From Planctomycetota bacterium (GTDB lineage: Bacteria; Planctomycetota; B15-G4; SIAN01), in assembly GCA_028289345.1 (NCBI GenBank), contig JANQQL010000050.1:514370-578369 (forward strand): a stretch of 64,000 bases of DNA, given 5' to 3'. The notes beneath the pieces are model-generated. The model worked only from the letters and a program-made list of their open reading frames with translations. It made no database searches and was not told where the DNA came from. This document shows, in pieces, positions 18,020 to 26,663 of this stretch. How positions within the stretch are numbered: position 1 is the first letter of the stretch; every line of letters begins with the position of its first letter. A program made the translations under genes and the position numbers.

Positions 18020-18468
18020 CCGGATCCCGCTCCATGGTGGTGTTGCTTGCCGAAGACGACCCGGCTCACGCGGTCCTCATTGAACGTGAGCTTCAGAGAG
18101 TGTCAGCGCTCGAGTGCGTGCATCACGTACGAAATGGAGAGGACGCTCTCCACTACTTGAATCAGCAAGGAGCGTACGGCGATCCGGAACTGGCTCCGCG
18201 TCCGCACTTGATTCTGCTCGACCTCAACATGCCACGAATGGGAGGCTTGGAGCTCTTGGGACGGGTCAAGGGAGATTCGCGTTTTCGAAGCATCCCCGTC
18301 GTTGTCTTGAGCACTTCTGCGGAAGAGTCCGATGTCGCTCGTTGCTATGACCTGCATGCCAACAGCTATCTGGTCAAACCGGTGAATGCGACTCAGCTTT
18401 CTCTGTTGGTTCATCGCCTGGCGAGTTATTGGCTCCACTTGAATCAAACATGTCTTCCAACCCCGTGA
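18016..18468 (+). CDS. Single-domain response regulator (Rcp1-like)
   Basis: A 150-aa receiver-only protein. The acidic pair is in LLAEDDPAH, the phospho-acceptor Asp in LILLDLNMPRMGG, the switch Thr/Ser in VVVLSTSAEES, and Lys in SYLVKPVNA. There is no output domain, as in Rcp1/CheY-like partners of phytochrome-type kinases. The TTG at 18016 overlaps the kinase stop (TTGA) and follows a GGGCGGGAAG site. It gives the usual N-terminal length before the first strand. ATG 18034 is the alternative, but it has no site at the right distance. Probably relays phosphate from the upstream kinase to the hybrid kinase downstream. Confidence 0.85.
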   Translation: MTGSRSMVVLLAEDDPAHAVLIERELQRVSALECVHHVRNGEDALHYLNQQGAYGDPELAPRPHLILLDLNMPRMGGLELLGRVKGDSRFRSIPVVVLSTSAEESDVARCYDLHANSYLVKPVNATQLSLLVHRLASYWLHLNQTCLPTP

Positions 18469-20048
18469 CTGAACCGAACTCCATCCACGTTCTTCTTGTG
18501 GAAGACGATCCTTCCCATGTCGAGCTGATCCGGAGGAGTTTTACGGAAGTCCGTCGTAAGGTCAGGGTCTCTGCGACTCAGTCTTTGCAGGCTGCCAAGG
18601 AGTTCTTGCGCACGGAGCGCCCGGACATCTTGTTTGTCGACCACTTGTTGCCCGACGGCGACGGCATTGAACTGCTCACCGATCTTTCGAGTGTTTCGAC
18701 TCCCATGGTGTTGATGAGTAGCTACGGCAACGAGCACGTCGCCGTCGAAGCGATCAAGGCGGGGGCGTTGGATTACTTGGTCAAGTCGGAGGAGTCTTTG
18801 CGAGCCGTGCCCGTGATGCTGGAACGAGTTCTGAGAGAGTGGGCTCATGTTCAACAAACGGCCAAGCTGGAAGCCGAACTGCGTCAGGCGCAGAAAATGG
18901 ACGCGATTGGTACTCTGGCAAGCGGAGTGGCTCACGACTTCAATAATCTGCTGACGGCGATCCACGGCTATGCCGAAATGGCACTGCAGGAAGAGCCTGG
19001 AGTGCGATCCCGGGAGCCCATCGAGCGGATCCAGTATGTCGTGAATCAGGCGGCTGGATTGACGCGCTCTCTCCTGATGTTCTCTCGTCGGGTGAAAACG
19101 GAAAAGGTCAAGGTCGACCTCGAGAAGCTCGTCCGAGAGACGGCCCGGCTCCTGAAACGACTCTTTCCCGCTTCCGTCGAGATGCGCATCTCGATTCAGG
19201 TGGAAGGGGGTGCTTGGGTCGAAGGGGATCGCAACCAGCTTCAGCAAGTGATCATGAATCTGATGATCAACGCGCGTGATTCAATGGCTCACGGCGGGGT
19301 CCTGGAGCTTTCACTTCGCACTCAGACTCAACCGGAACGCTTTGTGATTCTTCAGGTGAAGGATAGTGGTTGCGGAATGGACGAAGCGACCAAGGCCCGG
19401 GTCTTCGAGCCGTTCTTCACGACCAAGACTCGGGAACAGGGCACGGGCCTCGGATTGTCGGTGGTTCTCGGAATCGTTCGTGACCACGGCGGGAAGATCG
19501 ACTTGGAAACCTGTACCAATCAGGGCACCTGCTTCACGGTGTCCTGGCCTTGGGTCGAGCAGCCTTCGAATTCTGCCAACCCTGCGGCCGGGAAGAGCCG
19601 GCCCGGGCACCGTCACGAACGGGTGCTGATTGCCGAGGACAATCCCGCGGTTCGAGACCTCGTGCAGCAATGCCTGCAAAAGATCGGGATGGAGGTTCAT
19701 TCCGTGGCCGATGGGGAGGCGCTCCTCGAGCGGATGCAACGCGGTCCATTGATGGAGCTGGTGATCCTGGATTTGGACCTGCCCAAGCGCTCTGGCGAGT
19801 CTTGCTTGCGGTTCCTTCGAGAAAGCGGCCGCCAAGTTCCCGTCATTCTGATGAGTGGCGCTCTCGATCAGCTCCAGGAGTGGGACGGAGATTCCCGCGT
19901 TCGATGCTTGTCCAAGCCCTTCGCGATGGCCCAGCTTCAAGAGGCGGTGGAGACCATTCTTGGGCCTTCGAAACCGGTGAGGGGGCCCGTGAGTGGGACC
20001 GACAAAGACCCTCCGGAGTCCACGGTGGTGCGTGCGGCGGGAGCGTGA
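18450..20048 (+). CDS. REC-HisKA-HATPase-REC hybrid kinase
   Basis: A 532-aa hybrid protein without membrane segments. N-terminal receiver: LLVEDDPSHVE, LFVDHLLPDGDG, LVLMSS, DYLVKSEE. Kinase core: phospho-His in ASGVAHDFNNLLTAIHGYAE (AtoS/NtrB type), N box MNLMINARDSM, G boxes KDSGCGMDEAT and GTGLGLSVVLGI. C-terminal receiver: LIAEDNPAVRD, LVILDLDLPKRSG, LMSGA, CLSKPF. It overlaps the preceding receiver gene by 19 bases. With the two genes upstream it forms a phosphorelay; no DNA-binding output domain is encoded, so the final target lies elsewhere. Confidence 0.88.
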   Translation: MSSNPVTEPNSIHVLLVEDDPSHVELIRRSFTEVRRKVRVSATQSLQAAKEFLRTERPDILFVDHLLPDGDGIELLTDLSSVSTPMVLMSSYGNEHVAVEAIKAGALDYLVKSEESLRAVPVMLERVLREWAHVQQTAKLEAELRQAQKMDAIGTLASGVAHDFNNLLTAIHGYAEMALQEEPGVRSREPIERIQYVVNQAAGLTRSLLMFSRRVKTEKVKVDLEKLVRETARLLKRLFPASVEMRISIQVEGGAWVEGDRNQLQQVIMNLMINARDSMAHGGVLELSLRTQTQPERFVILQVKDSGCGMDEATKARVFEPFFTTKTREQGTGLGLSVVLGIVRDHGGKIDLETCTNQGTCFTVSWPWVEQPSNSANPAAGKSRPGHRHERVLIAEDNPAVRDLVQQCLQKIGMEVHSVADGEALLERMQRGPLMELVILDLDLPKRSGESCLRFLRESGRQVPVILMSGALDQLQEWDGDSRVRCLSKPFAMAQLQEAVETILGPSKPVRGPVSGTDKDPPESTVVRAAGA

Positions 20049-20428
20049 GGCGGGCCCGTCTGAGTCCGTCGGAAGAGAGGAGCTGCGCGTGCGGAGTCCC
20101 CGCCTTGCGTGGCGTAGTGCAGACGCAGAACCCCTGGTAAGGTGCCTCGCAGGCCGCTGAAGAAGGTCTCGGATCGCCCATCGAGAGATTTTCGTTTCCG
20201 CGCAGGAGTCGGACCGCAGACGAGTCGGTGGATTCGTCGAGGATTCGAGCACGGAGGCGAAGAGGTCCGATCGGACGCCGAAAAACTTCTTCAACCGCCG
20301 GCTCGATCCACCTTGCTGTCGGAATCCTCGTTCCGAACCATCTCTCGATCTTCCCGAGAGATCGTCCGCCAACGAACGACGAATGTCCAGGCAAGGACCC
20401 GACCCTCTGCTTCAGGAGCTGTTGTCCC
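20049..20428. other. Intergenic region with a leader hairpin
   Basis: A 380-base gap between the hybrid kinase and the M20 peptidase. No recognisable gene. It contains a perfect 8-bp hairpin at 20340-20362 and a second copy of the string AAGG-GCCTCGCAGGCC seen at 6528. No dispersed-repeat end is clearly present. Confidence 0.4.
20340..20362 (+). promoter_or_regulatory. Hairpin in the leader of the M20 peptidase gene
   Basis: Perfect inverted repeat ATCTCTCG / CGAGAGAT with a 7-base loop, 66 bases upstream of ATG 20429. No T-run follows, so it is not a terminator. It could be an operator or an mRNA leader structure; there is no further support. Confidence 0.3.
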
Positions 20429-21841
20429 ATGGACCCCAAGAAAACCACTCAATTCGTCGACGACGTTTGGGACAAGTCCATTCTTCCAAAGATCACGGAA
20501 TACATCGCGATCCCAAACAAGTCTCCGCACTTCGACCCCGACTGGAAGAAGAATGGACACATGGCGCGCGCGACCGAGTTGATCGCCAACTGGTGTCGCG
20601 AGCAAGACATCGATGGCATGAAGCTAGAAGTCGTCGAGCTGGAAGGGCGCACCCCGATCATCTTCATGGAGATCCCCGGAGACTCGGACGACTGCGTGCT
20701 GTTGTATGGTCACCTCGACAAGCAGCCAGAGATGATCGGTTGGGCCGAGGACCTGGGACCGTGGAAGCCGGTTCGCAAGGGCGACAAGCTTTACGGCCGC
20801 GGAGGCGCGGACGATGGCTATGCGGCGTTTGCTTCCTTGACTGCAATTCGGGCGCTGCGTGAGCAAAGTGGGCAGCATGCTCGTTGCGTCGTGCTGATCG
20901 AAGCTTGCGAAGAAAGCGGTAGCTACGATCTGCCGTACTACATCGACCACCTCGCCGACCGGATCGGTTCTCCGAGTCTGGTGATTTGCTTGGATTCAGG
21001 TTGCGGCAACTACGACCAGTTGTGGAACACCACGTCTCTGCGCGGTCTGATCGGTGGCAACTTGACGGTGGAGTTGCTCAGTGAAGGGGTTCACTCTGGC
21101 GACGCCAGCGGTGTGGTCGCGTCGAGTTTCCGGGTCATCCGCAACCTGCTGAGTCGAATCGAGGACCCGGAGACGGGGCAAGTTCTGTTGAAGGAACTGC
21201 AGGCCGACATCCCGGACGCGCGGGTGCAGCAGGCTTCGAAAGCGGCGGAGGTCCTGAGTTCCGAAGTGTATTCCAAGTTCCCGTTCCATTCCGGAACTCG
21301 TCCCCTCACCGACGATCCCCAGGAGCTGATCCTGAACAGAACCTGGCGTCCCGCGGTGGCGGTGACCGGGGCGGCCGGGATGCCCGCGCTGGCCGACGCA
21401 GGCAACGTCATGCGTCCGCTGACCGCGCTCAAACTGTCGGTCCGTATCCCGCCAACCTGCGATCCCGAGCGCGCGAGTTCGGCATTGAAGGCGGCGTTGG
21501 AAGCGGATCCTCCTTACGGTGCCAAGGTGAACATGGAGATGGAAGCGGGGGCTCCCGGTTGGAACGCTCCCGAAGTGAGCCCGTGGCTCCAAGAGGCGGT
21601 CGACTCCGCGTCGTCGGCTTACTTTGGACGGGGCGCCGTGAGCATGGGAGAGGGAGGCTCGATTCCCTTCATGGGAATGCTCGGTGAGAAATTCCCCCAA
21701 GCTCAGTTCGTGATCACCGGGCTGTTGGGACCTCACTCGAACGCCCATGGACCCAACGAGTTCTTGCACATCCCGACCGGCAAGAAACTCACCGCGTGCA
21801 TCGCACAAGTGCTGGGAGACCACTTTCGACAAGGTTCGTAA
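20429..21841 (+). CDS. M20 family metallopeptidase (dipeptidase)
   Basis: A 470-aa cytoplasmic M20/M28-clan peptidase. Zinc-site and catalytic motifs appear in order: LLYGHLDKQPE (His ligand and nearby Asp), GRGGADDGYA (bridging Asp), EACEESGS (catalytic and ligand Glu), CLDSGCGNYD, and near the end GPHSNAHGPNEF (His ligand). The length and motifs match carnosinase-like dipeptidases. AGGAG is 11 bases upstream of ATG 20429. Likely role: dipeptide degradation. Confidence 0.88.
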   Translation: MDPKKTTQFVDDVWDKSILPKITEYIAIPNKSPHFDPDWKKNGHMARATELIANWCREQDIDGMKLEVVELEGRTPIIFMEIPGDSDDCVLLYGHLDKQPEMIGWAEDLGPWKPVRKGDKLYGRGGADDGYAAFASLTAIRALREQSGQHARCVVLIEACEESGSYDLPYYIDHLADRIGSPSLVICLDSGCGNYDQLWNTTSLRGLIGGNLTVELLSEGVHSGDASGVVASSFRVIRNLLSRIEDPETGQVLLKELQADIPDARVQQASKAAEVLSSEVYSKFPFHSGTRPLTDDPQELILNRTWRPAVAVTGAAGMPALADAGNVMRPLTALKLSVRIPPTCDPERASSALKAALEADPPYGAKVNMEMEAGAPGWNAPEVSPWLQEAVDSASSAYFGRGAVSMGEGGSIPFMGMLGEKFPQAQFVITGLLGPHSNAHGPNEFLHIPTGKKLTACIAQVLGDHFRQGS

Positions 21842-22078
21842 AGGCTGACTTTGGCGTTACCGAGACTCAGTCTCATCAAAGGCAAGGCGGATGGAAGATT
21901 CGCCGCAGAAATGGGCTCTTGCAGGGCTCCCCTCGATTGACGACGATGGGTCCATCGGGGCACCGGGTTCTGCCGAAGAACTGGTCCCACGCGGCACTCT
22001 CCGAGCGTCGGCAACGGGGTGCCAACACGGGTGACAGGCCTTCTGGAATGATGGGCCGGTTGGAATGGAGAACGAAGA
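21842..22078. repeat. Intergenic region with dispersed repeat, partial copy G
   Basis: The right end at 22037-22059 reads GGCCTTCTGGAATGATGGGC then CGG, a close match to the right terminal inverted repeat of copy D. The other end is too decayed to place exactly. The ferredoxin gene starts 19 bases after the repeat end. Confidence 0.45.
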
Positions 22079-22432
22079 ATGACTCACGTCGTCACCGGCC
22101 GCTGTGTCGACTGTCGGTACACGGACTGCTGTGCGGTGTGTCCCGTGGACTGCTTCTACGAAATCGAAAACCCGGCGATGCTGGTCATCGACCCGGACAC
22201 CTGCATCGATTGCGAAGCCTGTGTGCCGGCTTGTCCGATCAACGCGATCTATCCGGAAGAAGAACTGCCGGAACCGTACGCGGAATGGACCGAGAAGAAC
22301 AAAGAGCTGTTCGAGGGCGGGGAAGTCATCACCGAGCAGAAGGACCCCCTGGACGGCGCTCTGGATCTGGAGACGATCCAGCAGAAGGAAACGGACAACG
22401 GCTGGAGTGTCGACGAGCCGTCTGCCGCTTGA
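22079..22432 (+). CDS. fdxA: FdxA-type 7Fe ferredoxin
   Basis: A 117-aa ferredoxin. It starts with MTHVVTGRCVDCRYTDCC followed by AVCPVDCFYE, and then DTCIDCEACVPACPINAIYP. This is the pattern of [3Fe-4S][4Fe-4S] ferredoxins of the FdxA family, with a C-terminal acidic extension of about 50 residues. A small cytoplasmic electron carrier. It is monocistronic: a strong terminator follows and a repeat end precedes it. Confidence 0.92.
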   Translation: MTHVVTGRCVDCRYTDCCAVCPVDCFYEIENPAMLVIDPDTCIDCEACVPACPINAIYPEEELPEPYAEWTEKNKELFEGGEVITEQKDPLDGALDLETIQQKETDNGWSVDEPSAA

Positions 22433-22457
22433 TCCGCAATTTGTGACTGAACGCCTT

Positions 22458-22500
22458 CCCGGGCGCTGCGACGGACCCGTCCAGCGCCCGGGTTTTTTTT
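22458..22500 (+). terminator. Rho-independent terminator of fdxA
   Basis: A perfect 11-bp stem (CCCGGGCGCTG / CAGCGCCCGGG) with a 13-base loop, followed by eight T residues. It starts 26 bases after the fdxA stop codon. This is the clearest terminator in the window. Confidence 0.93.
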
Positions 22501-22580
22501 CGGGCAAACCGGGAGAGAGGGCGGCGGCGCCCTCCCTCGGGGATCACTCCTGCCGCCAACGATGGATGGGAAACGTAGCC

Positions 22581-22937
22581 ATGGGGCTTCAACTTCCAGC
22601 GGATCCTGCGGAGGCCGTCGAGCTGCTGCAAAGCACGTCCCGCGAACAGCCGGTGTGGGTGTTCAAGAAGAGTCCGATCTGCCCGGTCAGCTCGACCGCC
22701 GAAGGCGAGTTCCGGCGCTGGCTCGACGAAAGCAATCTGGCTCCTCAGGTGGCGGTGACCTGGATCGATGTGATCGACGAGCGTCCGTTGGCCCGCGGGT
22801 TGACGACAGCCCTGGACGTGCAGCACGAGTCTCCTCAAGCGCTGCTCTTCCATCAGGGAAAGCTGGTGTGGTACGACAGCCACCAGTCCCTGAACTTCGA
22901 CCAGTTCGAGGAAGTCGTTCGCGGGCTCTCTGGCTAA
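22581..22937 (+). CDS. YtxJ-like (DUF2847) thioredoxin-fold protein
   Basis: A 118-aa small cytoplasmic protein of the YtxJ/DUF2847 family. The single active-site-like cysteine lies in WVFKKSPICPVSSTAEGEF, corresponding to the family's monothiol CPxS motif. The rest (VAVTWIDVIDERPLARGLTT, QALLFHQGKLVWYDSH) follows a thioredoxin fold. The family is proposed to be a bacilliredoxin-like reductase. ATG 22581 (MGLQLPAD) is preferred; ATG 22566 in the same frame is possible. Confidence 0.75.
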   Translation: MGLQLPADPAEAVELLQSTSREQPVWVFKKSPICPVSSTAEGEFRRWLDESNLAPQVAVTWIDVIDERPLARGLTTALDVQHESPQALLFHQGKLVWYDSHQSLNFDQFEEVVRGLSG

Positions 22938-23106
22938 TCGGCCGGTGAAAAAGCGGTTCGGCGTCCGATCGGATCTTTCGCCTCGGTCTTTCTCCTCGAC
23001 TCCTCGACGAATCCTCCGAATCGCCTGCGGTCCGACTCCTTGACGGACACGAAGTCCCGATCGGCCATCCCGAGATCTTATTCGCCGGCCTGCGAGCCGC
23101 GGCAGA

Positions 23107-26100
23107 TCACAGTCCCCAGCTCGGGTCTTCCTCTTCTTCGTCTTCCGCGGGAGGAGGAGCTTCCCCCAAGAGGTCGCTCGCCGAGTCCGGAAAGGAATCG
23201 GAGAACGGGTCTGCTCCGCTGGCGAACAAGTCGTCGTCGGAGAGTGGCGCTTGCTCGGCGCCTTGGCGTTGTTCGGCGAGCAGTGATTCGACCGCGGCCA
23301 ACTCGGGAGGGATGTCCTCCATCGGTTCGACCGGTGCGTCGATGTCCACTTCCGAGGAGGTGTCGGGACTTTGCTCGTAGCGAAGATCGGTGCGATTGAG
23401 CACCACGCCCAGCAGATTGACACGGGCCGACTGCAACCGCTCCAAGCAAGAGCTCAGCACCGAGTAGGAGACGCTGCGTCGCTGGGTGAGGTACACCACG
23501 GCGTCCATCTGCGGGCAGAGGCTGAGCACGTCTGCGATCTCGTCCACATGAGGAAGGTCGAAGATCACCATCTCGTACGACACCAGGAACTCTTGGACGA
23601 GCTGATCCACGCACTGATGAGAAAGCAGGTCCCCCGGTGACGAGAAGCAGTCCCCCGCCGGCAGGATGCTGAGGTTGGCGTCGATGTTGGGGATCACCAG
23701 TCTTGGCCAGTTGGGGTGACCCGCGATGGCATCGGCGAATCCTGGTCCTTGGGCTTCCCCGAAAGCATCGTGCAGCCGAGGGCGGCGCAAGTTGGCGTCC
23801 ACCAACAAGACCTTGCGCCCGGTTCGGGCGAACGCGAATGCCAGGCAGATGTTGGTGGTGGTCTTGCCTTCTCCCGGGTAGGTCGAGGTCACGCCCAGAG
23901 TCCGCACCATCCCCGGCCCCCCAAGCCCGGACTGAATCTCGGTTCGCAAGGACCGGTAGGCCTCGGAGGCGGCACCGGATGGGTCTTCCAGCATCGGCAG
24001 GTAGAGCTGTCCGTCGCGGACCGATGACCCGAAGTCACCGATCTCGCTGAACACGGGCAGCCCGGCCACTTCTTCCAATTCGCGGGAAGTGTGAACCCGG
24101 CCCCGTGCCCGTTCCCACAACGAGGCTCCCATCACGGCGATGCCCAAGCCGAGCAACACGCCCGCCATCAGAATCAAACGAACCCGCGGGGAGGAGCGCT
24201 GAGTGGCTGGTTGCGCTGGATCGATCAAGTGAGCCAAGGGGACACTGGAAGCTCTCGCGATCTCTGCTTCTTGCTGACTATTGAGGAGGAAGCGGACGAT
24301 TTCCTGGTGGGCTTCCTTGCGCCTCACGCCACTGGCCAGCAACCGCTCGCTTTCCGGGAGCTCACCCAGACGCTTCTCCATGCGGCGGATCTCACGGTCG
24401 ATCGAGACCCCTTCCGCCCCAAGCGCACGCAGACGATTCTCCAGATGCTGACGCGTCAACTGGCGCAGCTCCTCGATCGCTCCGCGAATGGCGAGGCGTT
24501 CCTGCTCCGGCTCCTCTTTCAGGAGGTCCTCGCGCTGCTGGGTCAACTGGGCGAGAGCTTTGGCTTGGGTTTCCAGACCTTGCAGGCGCTTGGAAAGCAG
24601 ATGGGTGATCCACTCGTGCAGGTCGTCCAGGTTCTCCTGGACTTCGATCATCTTGGGGTGGCGCGGCGTGAACTGCCGGCGCATGCGGTCCTGCTCGAGG
24701 GTCAGGGCGCCGATCGCCTCAATCGCGATGAGCGTGAGCCGGTCGCCGCGGATCGTGGACGAGACCGCGTTCTCGCCGACAATCTGGGAGAGCACGGTCC
24801 GATCCCCGTTCTTCAGTCGCTCGAGGATTCCGTGCAGCGCCTGAATCTCCAGCTCCAGACGGGTGTGTTCTTCGTCCGTCCGGATCCAGCGTTCCTGCAG
24901 CTTGGCTCGATAGGCTCCGCCGTCCGAACGTCCCACCTGGGAAAGCGAACTGGACAGGGAACTGATTTCGCGCAGGTAGTGGTCGATGATGCTGTCGTCG
25001 AGGTGCTTGCCGAGTCGCGAGAACGCTTCCACCTGTCCGCGGTCGAATAGGTCCAGGGCGTCGACCAGGGCCTCGGCCTGCAGACCGAGCCGCACTTCTT
25101 GCAGTTGGAGTTCTTTGAGCTGTTCCACCAGGGAGTGGGTCACCGCCTGAATGTCGATCGAGTCCGGTCGGGTTTCCTTCAACCGAACCAGTTCCTCTTC
25201 GGCGGACTCCAGTTCTCGCGTTTGTTCCTCGAGCTGGCTTTGGATGAAGTCCAAGGTGCGAGAGGCTTGCCATTCTTCTTGCTGGCGGCGCAGATCGATG
25301 TAGTTCAAGCAAACGGCATTGGCAAGATCCGCCGCCCGCTCCGGGTCCGAATCGGTGGCAGTCACCAGCAAGACGCCTGATCCGCGTTCTCGCTCCTTCA
25401 CATCGACGCTGTTCATGACTCGCCGAACGGCCGAGTCGAACGGAATGGTCTGAATCAGGAAAGGACGGTCGACCACGCTCCCTTCGGCGCGCAAGCGAAT
25501 GTCGTAACCGCCGAATCGCAGCGGGTGCCCCGCTTGATACTCGAGGATCTCCTTGCCGTCGTCTTGGTAGAACGCCCACCACGGGATGGGGTAGCGGATC
25601 GAAACTTTGGAGCTGCCAAGGAACTCGACCTCGAAACAGGCGGACTCGTCGGCATCCGCATCGACGTCGGCGAACAGTCGTCCTTCGGGAGCGGCTCCGC
25701 CGTACAAGCCAGCGGTGATGGTGGAAGAGGTCTGGCGAGTCGAGTCTTCGACCAAGGTGGTCAGGCCGAGATGTCTCGGTAACACCTGGTCTCCCGAGGG
25801 CCGATGGATGTTTCCGTCCGCGGACTTCGCCACTCCTTCGGCAACGGGGCGGGATTCCAGCAGGGCGATTTCGGTGACCGGATAGGGGGTGCGCACCAGG
25901 GTGTTCAATTCGCCCAGAACGCCACCGGCGGGGAATCCCGTGTCGAGCACGAGAGTGGCGGTGGAGCGGTACAGGGAAGGCTGGACCAACGCGCTGCCCA
26001 CAGCGATCACCGCGGCGATGCCCGTGAATCCGAGCACCAGCCAGGGGTGTCGCCGCACCGCCATCCAGAGTTGACGGGGATCCAGGAAGTCCGTGTCCTT

Positions 26101-26112
26101 GGTCCCTTTCAT
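23107..26112 (-). CDS. Wzz/BY-kinase-like polysaccharide co-polymerase
   Basis: A 1001-aa inner-membrane protein. N-terminal Wzz segment with a membrane helix (about 20-45, WLVLGFTGIAAVIAVGSA), a long periplasmic coiled-coil region (about 290-590), a second helix near 650 (LILMAGVLLGLGIAVMGA), then a cytoplasmic ATPase: Walker A STYPGEGKTTT near 745, Walker A' VLLVDANLRRPRLH near 768, Walker B VIFDLPHVDE near 850. It resembles tyrosine autokinases controlling exopolysaccharide export. Unusually, the C-terminal ~100 residues have only one Tyr and form an acidic Asp/Glu/Ser/Pro tail instead of the Tyr cluster. No polysaccharide genes flank it. ATG 26112 was chosen over an open extension to 26172. 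Confidence 0.85.
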   Translation of the reverse strand: MKGTKDTDFLDPRQLWMAVRRHPWLVLGFTGIAAVIAVGSALVQPSLYRSTATLVLDTGFPAGGVLGELNTLVRTPYPVTEIALLESRPVAEGVAKSADGNIHRPSGDQVLPRHLGLTTLVEDSTRQTSSTITAGLYGGAAPEGRLFADVDADADESACFEVEFLGSSKVSIRYPIPWWAFYQDDGKEILEYQAGHPLRFGGYDIRLRAEGSVVDRPFLIQTIPFDSAVRRVMNSVDVKERERGSGVLLVTATDSDPERAADLANAVCLNYIDLRRQQEEWQASRTLDFIQSQLEEQTRELESAEEELVRLKETRPDSIDIQAVTHSLVEQLKELQLQEVRLGLQAEALVDALDLFDRGQVEAFSRLGKHLDDSIIDHYLREISSLSSSLSQVGRSDGGAYRAKLQERWIRTDEEHTRLELEIQALHGILERLKNGDRTVLSQIVGENAVSSTIRGDRLTLIAIEAIGALTLEQDRMRRQFTPRHPKMIEVQENLDDLHEWITHLLSKRLQGLETQAKALAQLTQQREDLLKEEPEQERLAIRGAIEELRQLTRQHLENRLRALGAEGVSIDREIRRMEKRLGELPESERLLASGVRRKEAHQEIVRFLLNSQQEAEIARASSVPLAHLIDPAQPATQRSSPRVRLILMAGVLLGLGIAVMGASLWERARGRVHTSRELEEVAGLPVFSEIGDFGSSVRDGQLYLPMLEDPSGAASEAYRSLRTEIQSGLGGPGMVRTLGVTSTYPGEGKTTTNICLAFAFARTGRKVLLVDANLRRPRLHDAFGEAQGPGFADAIAGHPNWPRLVIPNIDANLSILPAGDCFSSPGDLLSHQCVDQLVQEFLVSYEMVIFDLPHVDEIADVLSLCPQMDAVVYLTQRRSVSYSVLSSCLERLQSARVNLLGVVLNRTDLRYEQSPDTSSEVDIDAPVEPMEDIPPELAAVESLLAEQRQGAEQAPLSDDDLFASGADPFSDSFPDSASDLLGEAPPPAEDEEEEDPSWGL

Positions 26113-26663
26113 CCTCGCGTCATCCGCCCCCCAACGCAGGGGTCTCCCTCCGGGCCTCTTCTTGAGGATCAAGCGAGGCGCCGAACACTCACGCAGCCCA
26201 GGAATCCCGAGGAGCTTCGATGCGGAGTCACTCGACAGGCGCTCCGGGCACCGACACAGGGTTCTCCTGCAGTGGAATGCGTGCTTTCCCTGATCTTCCT
26301 GGGCTTATCGGCGGCGGGAGAAGTGGTTCTGTACCCGGGGTCACCAATTCCCGGGGATGTTTCCGCGTTGGCGTTGTAAGTGTTGCTTTGATAGGTGCTT
26401 AGGGCGTGGTTGAGAAGGGGCGGTTCGGAGTTTGGTCGGGTGACACGGCAACGAGCGACAGATCCCCGCTGCCGCCAGGGCCGCATGATTCCTGAGAGCC
26501 GTCGCGAGGGTGAGTCAAAGTTGTTTCTGGCGAAGACCTACGAACGATTTTCAACGGAAGCGCCATCTGAAGATGCGTTGAGGATGGAAATCGTCGTGAT
26601 GACGAAGCCAAAAACGACTTGGGCCATTCGCAGTGGCCTTCGGGAATCATGGGGGTCAGCCCG
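26113..26663. other. Intergenic region holding repeat copy B
   Basis: A 551-base gap. Repeat copy B fills 26478-26656. In 26113-26477 no gene or terminator is recognised; a GC-rich imperfect palindrome lies near 26335-26360 (ACCCGGGG and CCCGGGG). Confidence 0.5.
26478..26656 (+). repeat. Dispersed intergenic repeat, copy B (best preserved)
   Basis: About 179 bp. Left end GGGCCGCATGATTCCTGAGA, then GTCGCGAGGGTGAGTC and AAAGTTGTTTCTGGCGAAGA. Right part ATGACGAAGCC, ACTTGGGCCATTCGCAGTGG, then CCTTCGGGAATCATGGGGG. The two ends are inverted relative to each other (GATTC-TGA / TC-GAATC). It ends 8 bases before the 3' end of the ABC permease gene. Confidence 0.7.
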
